DNA of 64,000 nt from JAHRAW01 sp963693025. GTDB taxonomy: Bacteria > Pseudomonadota > Gammaproteobacteria > Arenicellales > Poriferihabitantaceae. A program made the position numbers and the translations under genes. The notes under the pieces were generated by a model. The model saw only the letters and a list, made by a program, of their open reading frames with translations, did no database searches and was not told the origin of the DNA. Positions within the stretch are counted from its first letter, which is position 1; every line of letters starts with the position of its first letter. Location of the stretch: the NCBI GenBank assembly GCA_963693025.1, contig OY843749.1, positions 558,001 to 622,000 on the forward strand, given 5' to 3'. Positions 41,537 to 50,480 of this stretch are shown here, in pieces.

Positions 41537-42487
41537 ATGAAGAAGTTTGCGGGTATTGATGTGGGCAAAGCGTATTTGGATGTGTGGTTGCCGGGTGGTC
41601 TCTCGCAGCAGTTTAGCAACGATGATGCTGGCTTTCCGGCGCTGTTGGTTTGGTTGCGCGACAACGCGGTGGAGCAGGTGGCTTGCGATGCGTCCAGTTA
41701 TGAGCGCCATCTGGTGCGCGCGCTGCATGCGGCGCGGATGCCGGTGAAAGTGGTGCATCCGGTGCGAGCCAAAGACTACGCGAAATCGTGCGGTCGGTTG
41801 GCGAAGACCGACAAGTTGGATGCGCGGACGCTGGCTGAGTTTGCGACGCTGATGAAGTTGCCGCCGACGCCGGCGCGCAGCGCGGAGAGTCAAGCGTTGA
41901 GCGACTTGATGAGGCGTCGCGAGCAGTTGGTGAAGCAGCGAGTGCAGGAGAAGAACCGGCTGGAGAAGCGTCCGGATGAGGTCGTTGAGGCATCGTGCCT
42001 TCGGCATCTGGCGTGGCTGGATGAGGAGATTGAAGCAGTGAGTAAAGCCTGCCGCGAGTGCGTGCGTTCGGCGCCGGAGTTGGCTGAGCGCGCGGCGTTG
42101 TATCAGAGTGTCACCGGTGTCGGCGAAGTGATTGCGATGACCCTGCTGGCGTATTTGCCGGAGTTGGGGCAAGTGAGCGATCGGCGGATTGCGGCGCTGA
42201 TGGGCGTGGCGCCGTATGCGCGCGACAGCGGCACCATGCGCGGCAAGCGCAGCATCCGCGGCGGTCGCTCGCAGCCGCGCTGCGCGTTTTACATGGGAGC
42301 GGTGTCGGCGTGCCGTTATAACCCCGAGATGAAGGCGTTTTACGAGCGCCTACGCGCCCGCGGCAAACCACCCAAAGTGGCGCAAGTGGCAGTCATGCGA
42401 AAACTGCTAACCCAACTAAACGCAGTCGCCAAACGCGGCACCCCATGGCTGAAAAACTACACACCGGCGGCGGCAAATATCGCTTGA
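41537..42487 (+). CDS. IS110-family transposase (DEDD recombinase)
   Basis: 316 residues from ATG 41537 with AGGAGG upstream. The N-terminal RuvC-like DEDD domain has D8 in AGIDVGK and D92/D95 in KTDKLDART; the second acidic position is an aspartate (D51 in VACDASSYE), where the family usually has glutamate. A coiled-coil region (about 125-170) links to the Transposase_20 domain with GVGEVIAMTLLAYLPELG, MGVAPYARDSGTMRGKRSI (the catalytic serine is probably S231) and RGGRSQPRCAFYMGAV. Apparently full length and intact. Acts with the bridge RNA to join the circular element to its target. Confidence 0.95.
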   Translation: MKKFAGIDVGKAYLDVWLPGGLSQQFSNDDAGFPALLVWLRDNAVEQVACDASSYERHLVRALHAARMPVKVVHPVRAKDYAKSCGRLAKTDKLDARTLAEFATLMKLPPTPARSAESQALSDLMRRREQLVKQRVQEKNRLEKRPDEVVEASCLRHLAWLDEEIEAVSKACRECVRSAPELAERAALYQSVTGVGEVIAMTLLAYLPELGQVSDRRIAALMGVAPYARDSGTMRGKRSIRGGRSQPRCAFYMGAVSACRYNPEMKAFYERLRARGKPPKVAQVAVMRKLLTQLNAVAKRGTPWLKNYTPAAANIA

Positions 42488-42504
42488 TTTTTAACACAGA
42501 TACT

Positions 42505-42698
42505 CTCGAGCGTTAGTGTCCGTTGCCGCCGCGCTTTTTCTTTTTAAGCGGCGGCTTACGGACACTTGCGTCCTCGGGAATCTCCCTAAGACTGGCACGG
42601 GCTTTGTTGAAATTCACGCTAGCCTTAGGGAGATTCCCGAAGGCGATGAAAAATATGGTCGCTGACGCTCCCTATTTTTCTATCGTTCGAGAATGACG
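42505..42698 (+). repeat. Dispersed mosaic repeat, copy interrupted by the IS
   Basis: This is the rest of the copy begun at 41285-41293; the left end is separated by the IS. It is nearly identical to the copy at 41075-41275, including GTTGAAATTCACGCTAGCC, so the two arose by recent duplication. Confidence 0.88.
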
Positions 42699-42711
42699 GG
42701 TATATATAACT

Positions 42712-42911
42712 CGTCATTCTCGAGCGTTAGTGTCCGTTTGCCGCCGCGCTTCTTCTTTTAAGCGGCGGCTTACGGACACTTACGACCTCGGGAATCTCCC
42801 TAAGATTGGCACGGGCTTTGTTGAAATTCACGGCAGCCTTAGGGAGATTCCCGAATCGAAGAAAATATGGTCGCCTGTCGGCTCCCTATTTTCTATCGTT
42901 CGTGAATGACG
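42712..42911 (+). repeat. Dispersed mosaic repeat, third copy in the array, overlapping a gene end
   Basis: A further full unit directly after the previous copy; left end CGTCATTCTCGAGCG, right end CGTTCGTGAATGACG. Its last 19 bases (42893-42911) encode the last six codons and the stop of the oxoprolinase gene on the minus strand. Confidence 0.88.
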
Positions 42912-45900
42912 CTACACCCCCACCCCCCACCCCCCGGTGTTTCAATCACGAACACATCGCCCGCTTGCAATTCAACCTGCGCCACGCCGGGGAGTTTGGT
43001 TATGCTGCCGTCCGGGTGTTCGACTCGGTTTTTGCCGGTGGCGCCGGGTTGGCCGCCGGATTGGCCGTAGGGGGGGACTGCGCGGTGGCCGGAGAGGATG
43101 TTGGCGGTCATTGGTTGCAGGAATTTGATGCGGCGGATGGCGCCGTTGCCGCCGCGGTGGTGGCCCGTGCCGCCGGAGTTTTTTCGGATGGCGAAGGATT
43201 CCAGCCGCACCGGGAAGCGCCATTCCAGCACTTCCGGGTCGGTCAGGCGCGAGTTGGTCATGTGTGTTTGCACCGCGTCCGCGCCGTCCGCTTGCGGGGT
43301 TGCGCCGGCGCCGCCGCAGATGGTTTCGTAATACTGGCAGGCGTCGTTGCCCCAGATAAAATTGTTCATCGTGCCCTGCGACGCGGCCATGGTTTGCAGC
43401 GCGCCGAACAAGGTGTCGACCAGATATTGGGACGTCTCGACATTGCCGGCGATGACCGCTGCGGGGTATTGCGGGCTGATCATCAAGTCGCGCGGGATGA
43501 TGATTTCCATCGGCTTCAGGCAGCCTTCGTTCAACGGAATGTCGTCGTCCACCAAGCACCTGAACACATACAACACCGCCGCGCGAACCACCGCGGTGGG
43601 CGCGTTGAAATTGCCCGGATGCTGGTTGGATGTGCCGGTGAAATCGACCACCGCGCGCCGCGCAACTTTATCCACGCTGATTGCCACCGAGATTCGGCAG
43701 CCGTCGTCCATCGCGTAAGTGAAGCGCCCGTCATTCAGCACGCCGAGCACGCGCCGCACCGACTCCTCGGCGTTGTCTTGCACGTGCCGCATATAGGCGT
43801 GCACGGTGTCGGCGCCGTAGTGCGCGGCCATGGCGGTCAACTCGCGCGCGCCCTTTTCGCAGGCCGCCAACTGCGCCTTGAAGTCGGCAATGTTGATTTG
43901 CGGATTGCGCGCGGGCCAGCGTCCGCCGCTCAGCAACGCGAGGATTTCCGTTTCGCGGAAGCGGTCGTCTTCCACCAGTTTGAAGTTGTCGATGACCACG
44001 CCCTCTTCCTCGATGCTGACTGAATCCGCCGGCGCCGACCCCGGACTTTTGCCGCCGATGTCCGCGTGGTGACCGCGCGAGGCGACATAAAACAGCAGTG
44101 TGTCGGCGCGCGCAGCGGCGGACTCAGCGGCGCACTCAGCGGACGCGAACACCGGCTTGATAATGGTCACATCGGGCAGGTGGGTGCCGCCGTTATACGG
44201 CGCGTTGAGGATGTAGGCGTCGCCCGCTTGAATGTCATCGCCGCGCTCGCGGATGACGGTTTTGATGCTCTCCCCCATCGAGCCGAGATGCACCGGCATA
44301 TGCGGCGCATTGGCAACCAGCGCGCCGTGCTTGTCAAAAATCGCGCAGGAAAAATCCAGCCGCTCCTTTATGTTGACCGAGGCGGCGGTGTTTTCCAGCA
44401 CCGAGCCCATCTGCTCGGCGACCGACATAAACAGGTTGTTGAAAATCTCCAGCGCCACCGGGTCAACCTCGGTGCCGATGGCGCGGGTTTGCGCGCGCGC
44501 AAGATAGCGCTCGAGCACGAGGTCGTTGTCGTCGGTCAAGCGCGCGCGCCAGCCGGGCTCGACCACGATGGCGCTGGTCGGGTCGAGAATCACCGCGGGA
44601 CCATTGACCGGCTCACCGGCGCGCAATGTGCTTCGATAATAAAACGGACAAGGCAACCATTCGCCTTCCATATAACATTTCCTGAGCGCGTCGGGTTTAA
44701 TCGTTGCGCCATCGTTTGCCGCATTAACATTCTTGACGATGGTTGAAGGTTTGGCATAGGCGACGGCCTCAACTTCGACCGACTCAACCAGCAAATGTTT
44801 CTCCTTTGATATAAAACCAAAACGCATTCGGTGCAGCCGCTCAAACTCCGCCACCACTTCTTTCATCGCGCCGTGCGCAACCACCAACGCCGTGTCGGAG
44901 CCGTGATAGCGAATGTGCAGCAGCCGCTTGAAGCCGAGGTCGGCGCCGTCCTCGCCTTGCGCGCTGAGTTCATCGACGCATTCGCGCTGCAATGCATCCA
45001 ACTGCGCGTTGAGGTCGTCCAACAACTCGGCGGTGAGCGCCGATTCAACCGCGCGCTGGCGCTCGACCACGGTGTCGGCGAGCCCCATGCCATACGCCGA
45101 CAACACGCCGGCGAAGGGATGAATGAGGATGCGCCGAATCGCCAGCGCATCGGCGACCAGGCACGCGTGCTGACCGCCGGCGCCGCCGAAACAGCACAGC
45201 GTATATTCGACGATGTCGTAGCCGCGCTGCACCGAAATCTTTTTGATGGCGTTCGCCATGTTCTCCACGGCGATGGTCAAGAAGCCGGCGGCGACCGCTT
45301 CGGGTTGCGGGCGCTCACCGCCGGCATCGGTGTCAGATGTAATCCGTGCCGCCAACTCCGAAAACTTGCGCGCGACCACGCCCTCATCCAATGCCTGATT
45401 TGCATCGGCGCCAAACACTTGCGGAAACAAATCGGGCTGCAGTTTGCCGAGCATTACATTGCAGTCGGTAATCGCCAGCGGTCCGCCGTTTCGATAACAC
45501 GCGGGACCCGGATGCGCGCCCGCCGAGTCGGGACCGACGCGGTAACGCGCGCCGTCAAAATGCAACACCGAGCCGCCGCCGGCTGCCACGGTGTGAATCA
45601 ACATCATCGGCGCGCGCAACCTGACCCCGGCGACTTCGGTTTCAAACGCGCGCTCGAACTCGCCGTTGTAGTGGCTGACATCGGTCGAGGTTCCGCCCAT
45701 GTCAAAGCCTATGATTTTGTCGAAGCCCGCCGCCTCCGACACCCGCGCCATGCCCACCACGCCGCCGGCGGGTCCCGACAACACCGCGTCCTTGCCCTGA
45801 AAGAAACCGGCGTCGGTCAACCCGCCGCCGGAGCGCATGAACATCAGCCGCCCGCCGTGCGACTTCAACGCCGGCAACTGAGACGCCACCTGTCCGACAT

Positions 45901-46603
45901 AGCGGCGCAAAATCGGGGAGAGGTAGGCATCGACCACGGTGGTGTCGCCGCGCGAGACGAGTTTCATCAGCGGGCTGACGAGGTGGCTGACCGAGACCTG
46001 CTCAAAGCCGGCGGCGCGCGCAATGTCGGCGAGTTGCGCCTCGTGCCGGTGGTAACGATAGCCGTGCAACAACACGATGGCGACGGCGCGATAGCCGCCG
46101 GCGAAAAACTCTTCAAGCCCGCGCCGCGCGCCGGTCGCATCCAGCGGCGTCAACACCTCGCCGCTCGCATCGACGCGCTCATCCACTTCCAATACATCGC
46201 CATACAACATCTGCGGCAGCCGAATGTCCAGCGCAAACAAATCCGGTCGCGCCTGATAACCAATCCGCAACGCATCGCCAAACCCGCGCGTAATCACCAA
46301 CAAAGTGCGCTCGCCGCGGCGCTCCAACAACGCATTGGTCGCCACCGTCGTCCCCATCTTGACCGCCGCAATACACTCGCTCGGCAACGCCGCATCGGCG
46401 CCAATATCAAAACCAAAACGATTCAGAATATCCTTAACCCCCTGAATAGCCGCATCCCCATACCGCCCCGGATTCTCCGACAACAACTTATGCGTAACCA
46501 CCTCCCCCCCGGGCCGCCGCCCCACCACATCCGTAAAAGTCCCCCCGCGGTCAATCCAAAATTCCCACTGGTCGTCGTGCGGTTTTTTTGTTTGGGGTTT
46601 CAT
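42893..46603 (-). CDS. 5-oxoprolinase / N-methylhydantoinase (HyuA-HyuB fused) family protein
   Basis: 1236 residues. The N-terminal Hydant_A half has FWIDRGGTFTDVVGRRPGG, VKMGTTVATNALLERRGERT, GFDMGGTSTDVSHYNGEFER (the ATPase-like core), and CFGGAGGQHACLVADAL. The C-terminal hydantoinase-B half has GDAYILNAPYNGGTHLPDVT, SRGHHADIGGKSPGS, and NEGCLKPMEIIIP. The full-length fusion is the layout of ATP-dependent 5-oxoprolinase, which opens pyroglutamate to glutamate and would link with ggt in the gamma-glutamyl cycle; hydantoin or acetone-type substrates are also possible. The usual C-terminal PGGGGWG is followed by CSVIHER, six of whose residues come from the repeat end. Confidence 0.9.
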   Translation of the reverse strand: MKPQTKKPHDDQWEFWIDRGGTFTDVVGRRPGGEVVTHKLLSENPGRYGDAAIQGVKDILNRFGFDIGADAALPSECIAAVKMGTTVATNALLERRGERTLLVITRGFGDALRIGYQARPDLFALDIRLPQMLYGDVLEVDERVDASGEVLTPLDATGARRGLEEFFAGGYRAVAIVLLHGYRYHRHEAQLADIARAAGFEQVSVSHLVSPLMKLVSRGDTTVVDAYLSPILRRYVGQVASQLPALKSHGGRLMFMRSGGGLTDAGFFQGKDAVLSGPAGGVVGMARVSEAAGFDKIIGFDMGGTSTDVSHYNGEFERAFETEVAGVRLRAPMMLIHTVAAGGGSVLHFDGARYRVGPDSAGAHPGPACYRNGGPLAITDCNVMLGKLQPDLFPQVFGADANQALDEGVVARKFSELAARITSDTDAGGERPQPEAVAAGFLTIAVENMANAIKKISVQRGYDIVEYTLCCFGGAGGQHACLVADALAIRRILIHPFAGVLSAYGMGLADTVVERQRAVESALTAELLDDLNAQLDALQRECVDELSAQGEDGADLGFKRLLHIRYHGSDTALVVAHGAMKEVVAEFERLHRMRFGFISKEKHLLVESVEVEAVAYAKPSTIVKNVNAANDGATIKPDALRKCYMEGEWLPCPFYYRSTLRAGEPVNGPAVILDPTSAIVVEPGWRARLTDDNDLVLERYLARAQTRAIGTEVDPVALEIFNNLFMSVAEQMGSVLENTAASVNIKERLDFSCAIFDKHGALVANAPHMPVHLGSMGESIKTVIRERGDDIQAGDAYILNAPYNGGTHLPDVTIIKPVFASAECAAESAAARADTLLFYVASRGHHADIGGKSPGSAPADSVSIEEEGVVIDNFKLVEDDRFRETEILALLSGGRWPARNPQINIADFKAQLAACEKGARELTAMAAHYGADTVHAYMRHVQDNAEESVRRVLGVLNDGRFTYAMDDGCRISVAISVDKVARRAVVDFTGTSNQHPGNFNAPTAVVRAAVLYVFRCLVDDDIPLNEGCLKPMEIIIPRDLMISPQYPAAVIAGNVETSQYLVDTLFGALQTMAASQGTMNNFIWGNDACQYYETICGGAGATPQADGADAVQTHMTNSRLTDPEVLEWRFPVRLESFAIRKNSGGTGHHRGGNGAIRRIKFLQPMTANILSGHRAVPPYGQSGGQPGATGKNRVEHPDGSITKLPGVAQVELQAGDVFVIETPGGGGWGCSVIHER

Positions 46604-46655
46604 TGTGAGTTAATTCGTGTGCGGGTGTTTGAAGTGGTGATGTTAACCTGCTTGT

Positions 46656-46794
46656 TGTTGGAACTCAGCGCTAACCTTAGGGAGATTCCCGAGGTCGAAA
46701 GCCTGCCCCCGCAGTGTGTTAGCGGGGGTGTCCGGTAAGCCGCCGCTAAAAGAAGAAGCGCGGCAGCAACGGACACTAACGCTCGAGAATGACG
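46656..46794 (-). repeat. Dispersed mosaic repeat, partial inverted copy
   Basis: Only half the unit remains: CTTAGGGAGATTCCC half-module, a CCCCCGC/GCGGGGG hairpin at about 46708-46731 not seen in other copies, and the GC-rich hairpin ending CGCTCGAGAATGACG. Further GAATGACGA ends trail to 46810. It fills the gap between the oxoprolinase start and the AsmA-like stop. Confidence 0.8.
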
Positions 46795-46847
46795 AAGTAG
46801 TCGAATGACGAGTTGTTGCGAGTTGTTGCGAGTTTTTGGCGGCTTCC

Positions 46848-49800
46848 CTACCCCCCCCCAACCGACACCCCCTCCCCGTCAGCCGCCTCATCCACGCTAC
46901 CGTTTAGGCCGCATACGTCGGCGTTGGCTTGGGTTCGGTCTATTAGGCCTTTGGCTACCAGGGACCAGCCGCCGGTGTAGAAGGCGGCCAGCCATTCGGC
47001 GCTGCTTTGTAGTAGGCGGCTGGCGTCGCCTTCTATTTTGGGGTTGGCGAGGGTGCCGCCTACTCGGACTACTTTGGCTAGCGAAGAGGAGTTGATGCCG
47101 AAGCCTTTGCGCGCTTTGGGTAGGAGGAGGATTCGCAGCGACTCGTCGTCGAGGTTGACGTTGCCGCCGCCGAGTAGTGTGACGCGGTCGGTTTTGACCG
47201 CCAGGCCGTCGCGCGTTTTTGCTACGCCTTGCTCGATGTCGAAGCGCATCACGCCGCATTCAATCGTCACGTATTCGCCGATTTGCCGGAAGGGATTGAC
47301 CGCGGTGATGATGTTGGAAAAGATGTCGCCGCCGATGATGTCCATGGACTGGTTTTTGATTTTCGTTTGGTTGAGCCGGAGCAGTCCGTGTCCGTTGGCG
47401 TGGGCGGCGAGGCTGGCGGCGGAATGTCCTTCGGCGGAGACGTCAAAATCCAGGTCGAAGGTGCCGCTGTCGAGGAAGTTGTTCTTGTGGAACGCCGCCA
47501 AGCCCGCCGTGTCCAGTTGTTTTCCGCTCATCTTGAACTCGGTCAGGAAGGGTCGGGCGTTGGCGTCTATGTCGAGGCTGGCGGTCAGCGCGCCTTGCCC
47601 CATGCGCCCGGCGATGCGTTGTTGCAGCGTGCCTTCGCGCAGCGTCATTCGCACCGTCACATCGCTCATGTCGAGCAAACTGTTGCGGGCTTCGCCGGCG
47701 GAGAGGTCGAGTTGTCCGCTCAGTTTGTGAATCCAGTTGGTGTTGATGGGCGCGGGCGAAAAGAACCGGCTTTTGGGGGGGGCTTTCAGTAGCATTTCCC
47801 GAATGTCGAGGCGGTCGGAAACCAGTTTCGCCTCAAACCAGGAGGGTGTTTGCGCGTCGTCGGCGCGCCGCCATTCGACCGTGCCGCGCAGGTCGCTTGC
47901 GCCGATTGCAAGATTGAGGTCGGCGCGGTTGCCCGGTGCGCCGAGACTGAGCGCGAGGTTGCCGGAAACCGCATTGTCGCGCTTGAGCGGACCGGTGTTT
48001 GCCCAGCCGAGCGCCGCCACGCTGGTGGCGTCAAACTCCAAATCCATGCGGTTGATTTGGAGCGGGCTCAGGCGCTCAATGGCGCCGCGCGCCGCGAAAG
48101 TCGCGCCGGGTGAGTTGAGCGCGGCGCGGATATTCTCAACGCGCCACGCGCCCGCGCCCGCATCTGATTCGGCGACCAAGTCAAGCGACAAATCCAGTTC
48201 GCCGTCTCGCGGCTGCGGGATTTTCCACGGCAACGTGGGAGCGGCATCGGCGAGCGCCACGCGCTCAAGCGACAAGCGCAAGCGCGCTTCCGGCGGCGCG
48301 AATGCGGTGACTTCCCCCGCCAGCGACGCCTCCACGCGATCCGCCAGCGACACCGCCTTGATGTTCCGGATTCCCCAACGCGCCGCGTCCGACGAGTATA
48401 AATTCCCCGACGCGCTCAGCGGCATCGCCCGCTCCAACAACGCCGCCGATTCGGATGCGGACAACCACGACCATCGCCGCAACGGCGCCGCGGTTTCCAA
48501 GCGCGCATCCCAATCGATATCCGCGCGCATCGTGGCTCCGAGGTTGCGAATCTCGCCCGCCGCCTTCAACGCGATATGCCGGTCGGGGTCGGCGTTGGCG
48601 GCGGTGATGTCGGTGAGATGAAACGTCCCATCGTCATCGTCCGCCAGTTGGGCGCGCAGTTGCAGCGCGCCCATCACGGGAAGCGCCCGCTCCATCGCCG
48701 GCGGCAACTGCGCCAAACCCGCCGCCCCGCTCTCGGCGCGCACCGCCAAATCCACGCCGCGCCACCGGTTCAACTCCGCAATCGCGCCGCTCGCCGACCA
48801 GTCAGCGCCATACGCGCGCCCTTCCAGTCGCGCCACGTCCGCACGCAAGACGCCGCGCTCAAAGGCGACCCCGGCTTGGAGTTGAAGCGCGGACAGCGGC
48901 GGCAACGGCGCATCAAACAGCGGCTGCAGATAGCGACCATCGTCGGCGGCGGCGGTGACCGCCAGATTGCCGTCGAATCCGCGCCCCAATCGCTCGACTT
49001 CGCCCGCCACCCGCACCGCCAGCGCGTCTCGTTCCAGCGACAGGTCGATATCGCGCAAGTGCCACCCCGCTTGCTCTCGCCGCAACTCGGCGCTTGCGGT
49101 CACCGGCGCGACTTGCGCCAACGCCCTGCCCGGCGCGCCCTTAATGTTGAGCGCGTTGAAATGGTTCACGGTGAGCGAAACCGGGAATGCGCCGCGCCAC
49201 CTGCCGCCGTCGGTGCGCGTGAATGCGCCGTTGGCGGTGAGCGACAGCCCGGCGGTTTTCGCCGTGGCGGTCTCCACGAGCAACTCGGCGTCGCGCCGCG
49301 ACCCGCGCAGGCGGGCGGTCACGCTGGCGTCGAGGTCGCGCGGGGCGAAGGCGCGCGCCCAGTCGGTCAACTTGTGGTCGAGGACGCCCGTGGCGGTCAG
49401 GCTCAGGTCGATTTCGCCGAGGCGGTAGAGTTTGGGAATCTCGCCGGTGAGCGTCCCGCGCAGCCCGAATTGCGTGGAGTTCACCTCGACTTCGCGCAGT
49501 TGCATGCCGAAGATGCTCTCCGGCTGATAGAGCCGGGCGTGACCGCTGAGCGGCGCGATGTTCGGCAGCGGGACGGTCGCCAGTTTGGACAACTCGGCGA
49601 GTTGTGCCGCCTCGAAATCCAACCGCAGGTCGACGCCGCGCCACTTCAACACATTCCGCACGCTGCCGCGGGCGCTGAGCCGATTGTCGTCGGCGCCGAC
49701 TATGCCGTCGAGCGTGAACGGCGACGGTTGCGCGGCGAACAAGGTTTCCGGGCTGCCGAGGGTGGCGGTGGCGGTGACCGGGGTTTCCTCGACCTCCCCG

Positions 49801-50387
49801 CGCGCCTCGATCGCCACGGGCTGGTCGCGCCCGGCGCTCTGCGCGCTCGCCTCGTGGAGGAGGATGTCCCAGTGGCGGTAGCGCGTGGCGACGGTGATTT
49901 CGCCGTCCACGATGTCCACCGACGACACGCCCAGCCACGCGGGGAACGAGCGCGGCGGCGCTCCCGCTTTGCCGAGTGGTAACCGCGGGCGGGCGATGGT
50001 CAGGTTGTAAATGCCCGACGCATTCTTCTCGACCCGCAGCCGCGGCTTGCGCAGCACGACATCGGTCACCAGCACCTTGCCGCGCAGCAACGCCCACAGG
50101 TCAACGGTCAGCGCCGCCTCGTCCACCTCAATCGCCCATTGGTGCTTGCCCCAGTCGGCGTTGGGATAGCGAATCGCGCGCGCGACCAGCCTCGGCTTGA
50201 CGCCGAACGCCATCCCCAACTCGCCTTCTATTAGCAGCGGCCGCCCGGTCCTCGTTTCCACCGCGTTGCTGATTTGCCGCTTGGCGTATTCTTCATCCAC
50301 CAACAGGGCGAACAATAGCGGCACGATGACGACCAGCGTCACGAGGGTCAGCGAAACCCCCAGCAGCCATTTGGAGCGGGTTTTCAT
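46848..50387 (-). CDS. AsmA-family protein (large envelope protein)
   Basis: 1179 residues. One N-terminal membrane helix (WLLGVSLTLVTLVVIVPLLF) leads into a very long periplasmic region of repeated beta strands (many short amphipathic strands of the kind found in bridge-like lipid-transfer proteins). The AsmA C-terminal segment is clear: MDIIGGDIFSNIITAVNPFR, VRFDIEQGVAKTRDGLAVKT-like, LRILLLPKARKGFG. AsmA/YhdP/TamB-type proteins are thought to carry phospholipids to the outer membrane. Start at MKTRSKW (50387). It ends at a run of nine guanines just before the stop. It is read against argC in the same direction with 93 bp between. Confidence 0.9.
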   Translation of the reverse strand: MKTRSKWLLGVSLTLVTLVVIVPLLFALLVDEEYAKRQISNAVETRTGRPLLIEGELGMAFGVKPRLVARAIRYPNADWGKHQWAIEVDEAALTVDLWALLRGKVLVTDVVLRKPRLRVEKNASGIYNLTIARPRLPLGKAGAPPRSFPAWLGVSSVDIVDGEITVATRYRHWDILLHEASAQSAGRDQPVAIEARGEVEETPVTATATLGSPETLFAAQPSPFTLDGIVGADDNRLSARGSVRNVLKWRGVDLRLDFEAAQLAELSKLATVPLPNIAPLSGHARLYQPESIFGMQLREVEVNSTQFGLRGTLTGEIPKLYRLGEIDLSLTATGVLDHKLTDWARAFAPRDLDASVTARLRGSRRDAELLVETATAKTAGLSLTANGAFTRTDGGRWRGAFPVSLTVNHFNALNIKGAPGRALAQVAPVTASAELRREQAGWHLRDIDLSLERDALAVRVAGEVERLGRGFDGNLAVTAAADDGRYLQPLFDAPLPPLSALQLQAGVAFERGVLRADVARLEGRAYGADWSASGAIAELNRWRGVDLAVRAESGAAGLAQLPPAMERALPVMGALQLRAQLADDDDGTFHLTDITAANADPDRHIALKAAGEIRNLGATMRADIDWDARLETAAPLRRWSWLSASESAALLERAMPLSASGNLYSSDAARWGIRNIKAVSLADRVEASLAGEVTAFAPPEARLRLSLERVALADAAPTLPWKIPQPRDGELDLSLDLVAESDAGAGAWRVENIRAALNSPGATFAARGAIERLSPLQINRMDLEFDATSVAALGWANTGPLKRDNAVSGNLALSLGAPGNRADLNLAIGASDLRGTVEWRRADDAQTPSWFEAKLVSDRLDIREMLLKAPPKSRFFSPAPINTNWIHKLSGQLDLSAGEARNSLLDMSDVTVRMTLREGTLQQRIAGRMGQGALTASLDIDANARPFLTEFKMSGKQLDTAGLAAFHKNNFLDSGTFDLDFDVSAEGHSAASLAAHANGHGLLRLNQTKIKNQSMDIIGGDIFSNIITAVNPFRQIGEYVTIECGVMRFDIEQGVAKTRDGLAVKTDRVTLLGGGNVNLDDESLRILLLPKARKGFGINSSSLAKVVRVGGTLANPKIEGDASRLLQSSAEWLAAFYTGGWSLVAKGLIDRTQANADVCGLNGSVDEAADGEGVSVGGG

Positions 50388-50480
50388 TCGCGCTCGCCGA
50401 CGACCGGTTTCACCGCCGTCGGCGCAACACGCAACGCGCGCCATACCGCCAACCCCCGAAACCCCCGCACCGCTCGCCCC

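Larger units (their letters stand above)
41294..42504 (+). mobile_element. IS110-family insertion sequence, inserted in a repeat end
   Basis: The boundaries come from the interrupted repeat: the left flank reads ACTCGTCATTCT up to 41293 and the right flank resumes CTCGAGCGTTAG at 42505, sharing a CT dinucleotide. Joining them restores the repeat end CGTCATTCTCGAGCG. The element (about 1211 bp plus one CT core) begins TATATGTTCAG and ends ACACAGATACT, without terminal inverted repeats or a longer target duplication, as expected for IS110. The non-coding part lies on the left, and the transposase ends 17 bp from the right end, which fits the IS110 group rather than IS1111. Confidence 0.85.

Noticed and set aside
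44831..46738. 635-codon open frame antisense to the oxoprolinase gene
   Set aside because: High GC gives long antisense frames; the product is rich in His, Arg and Gln with no domain, and the minus-strand protein is clearly a known family.
48576..49982. 468-codon open frame antisense to the AsmA-like gene
   Set aside because: Shadow frame of the same kind as above.
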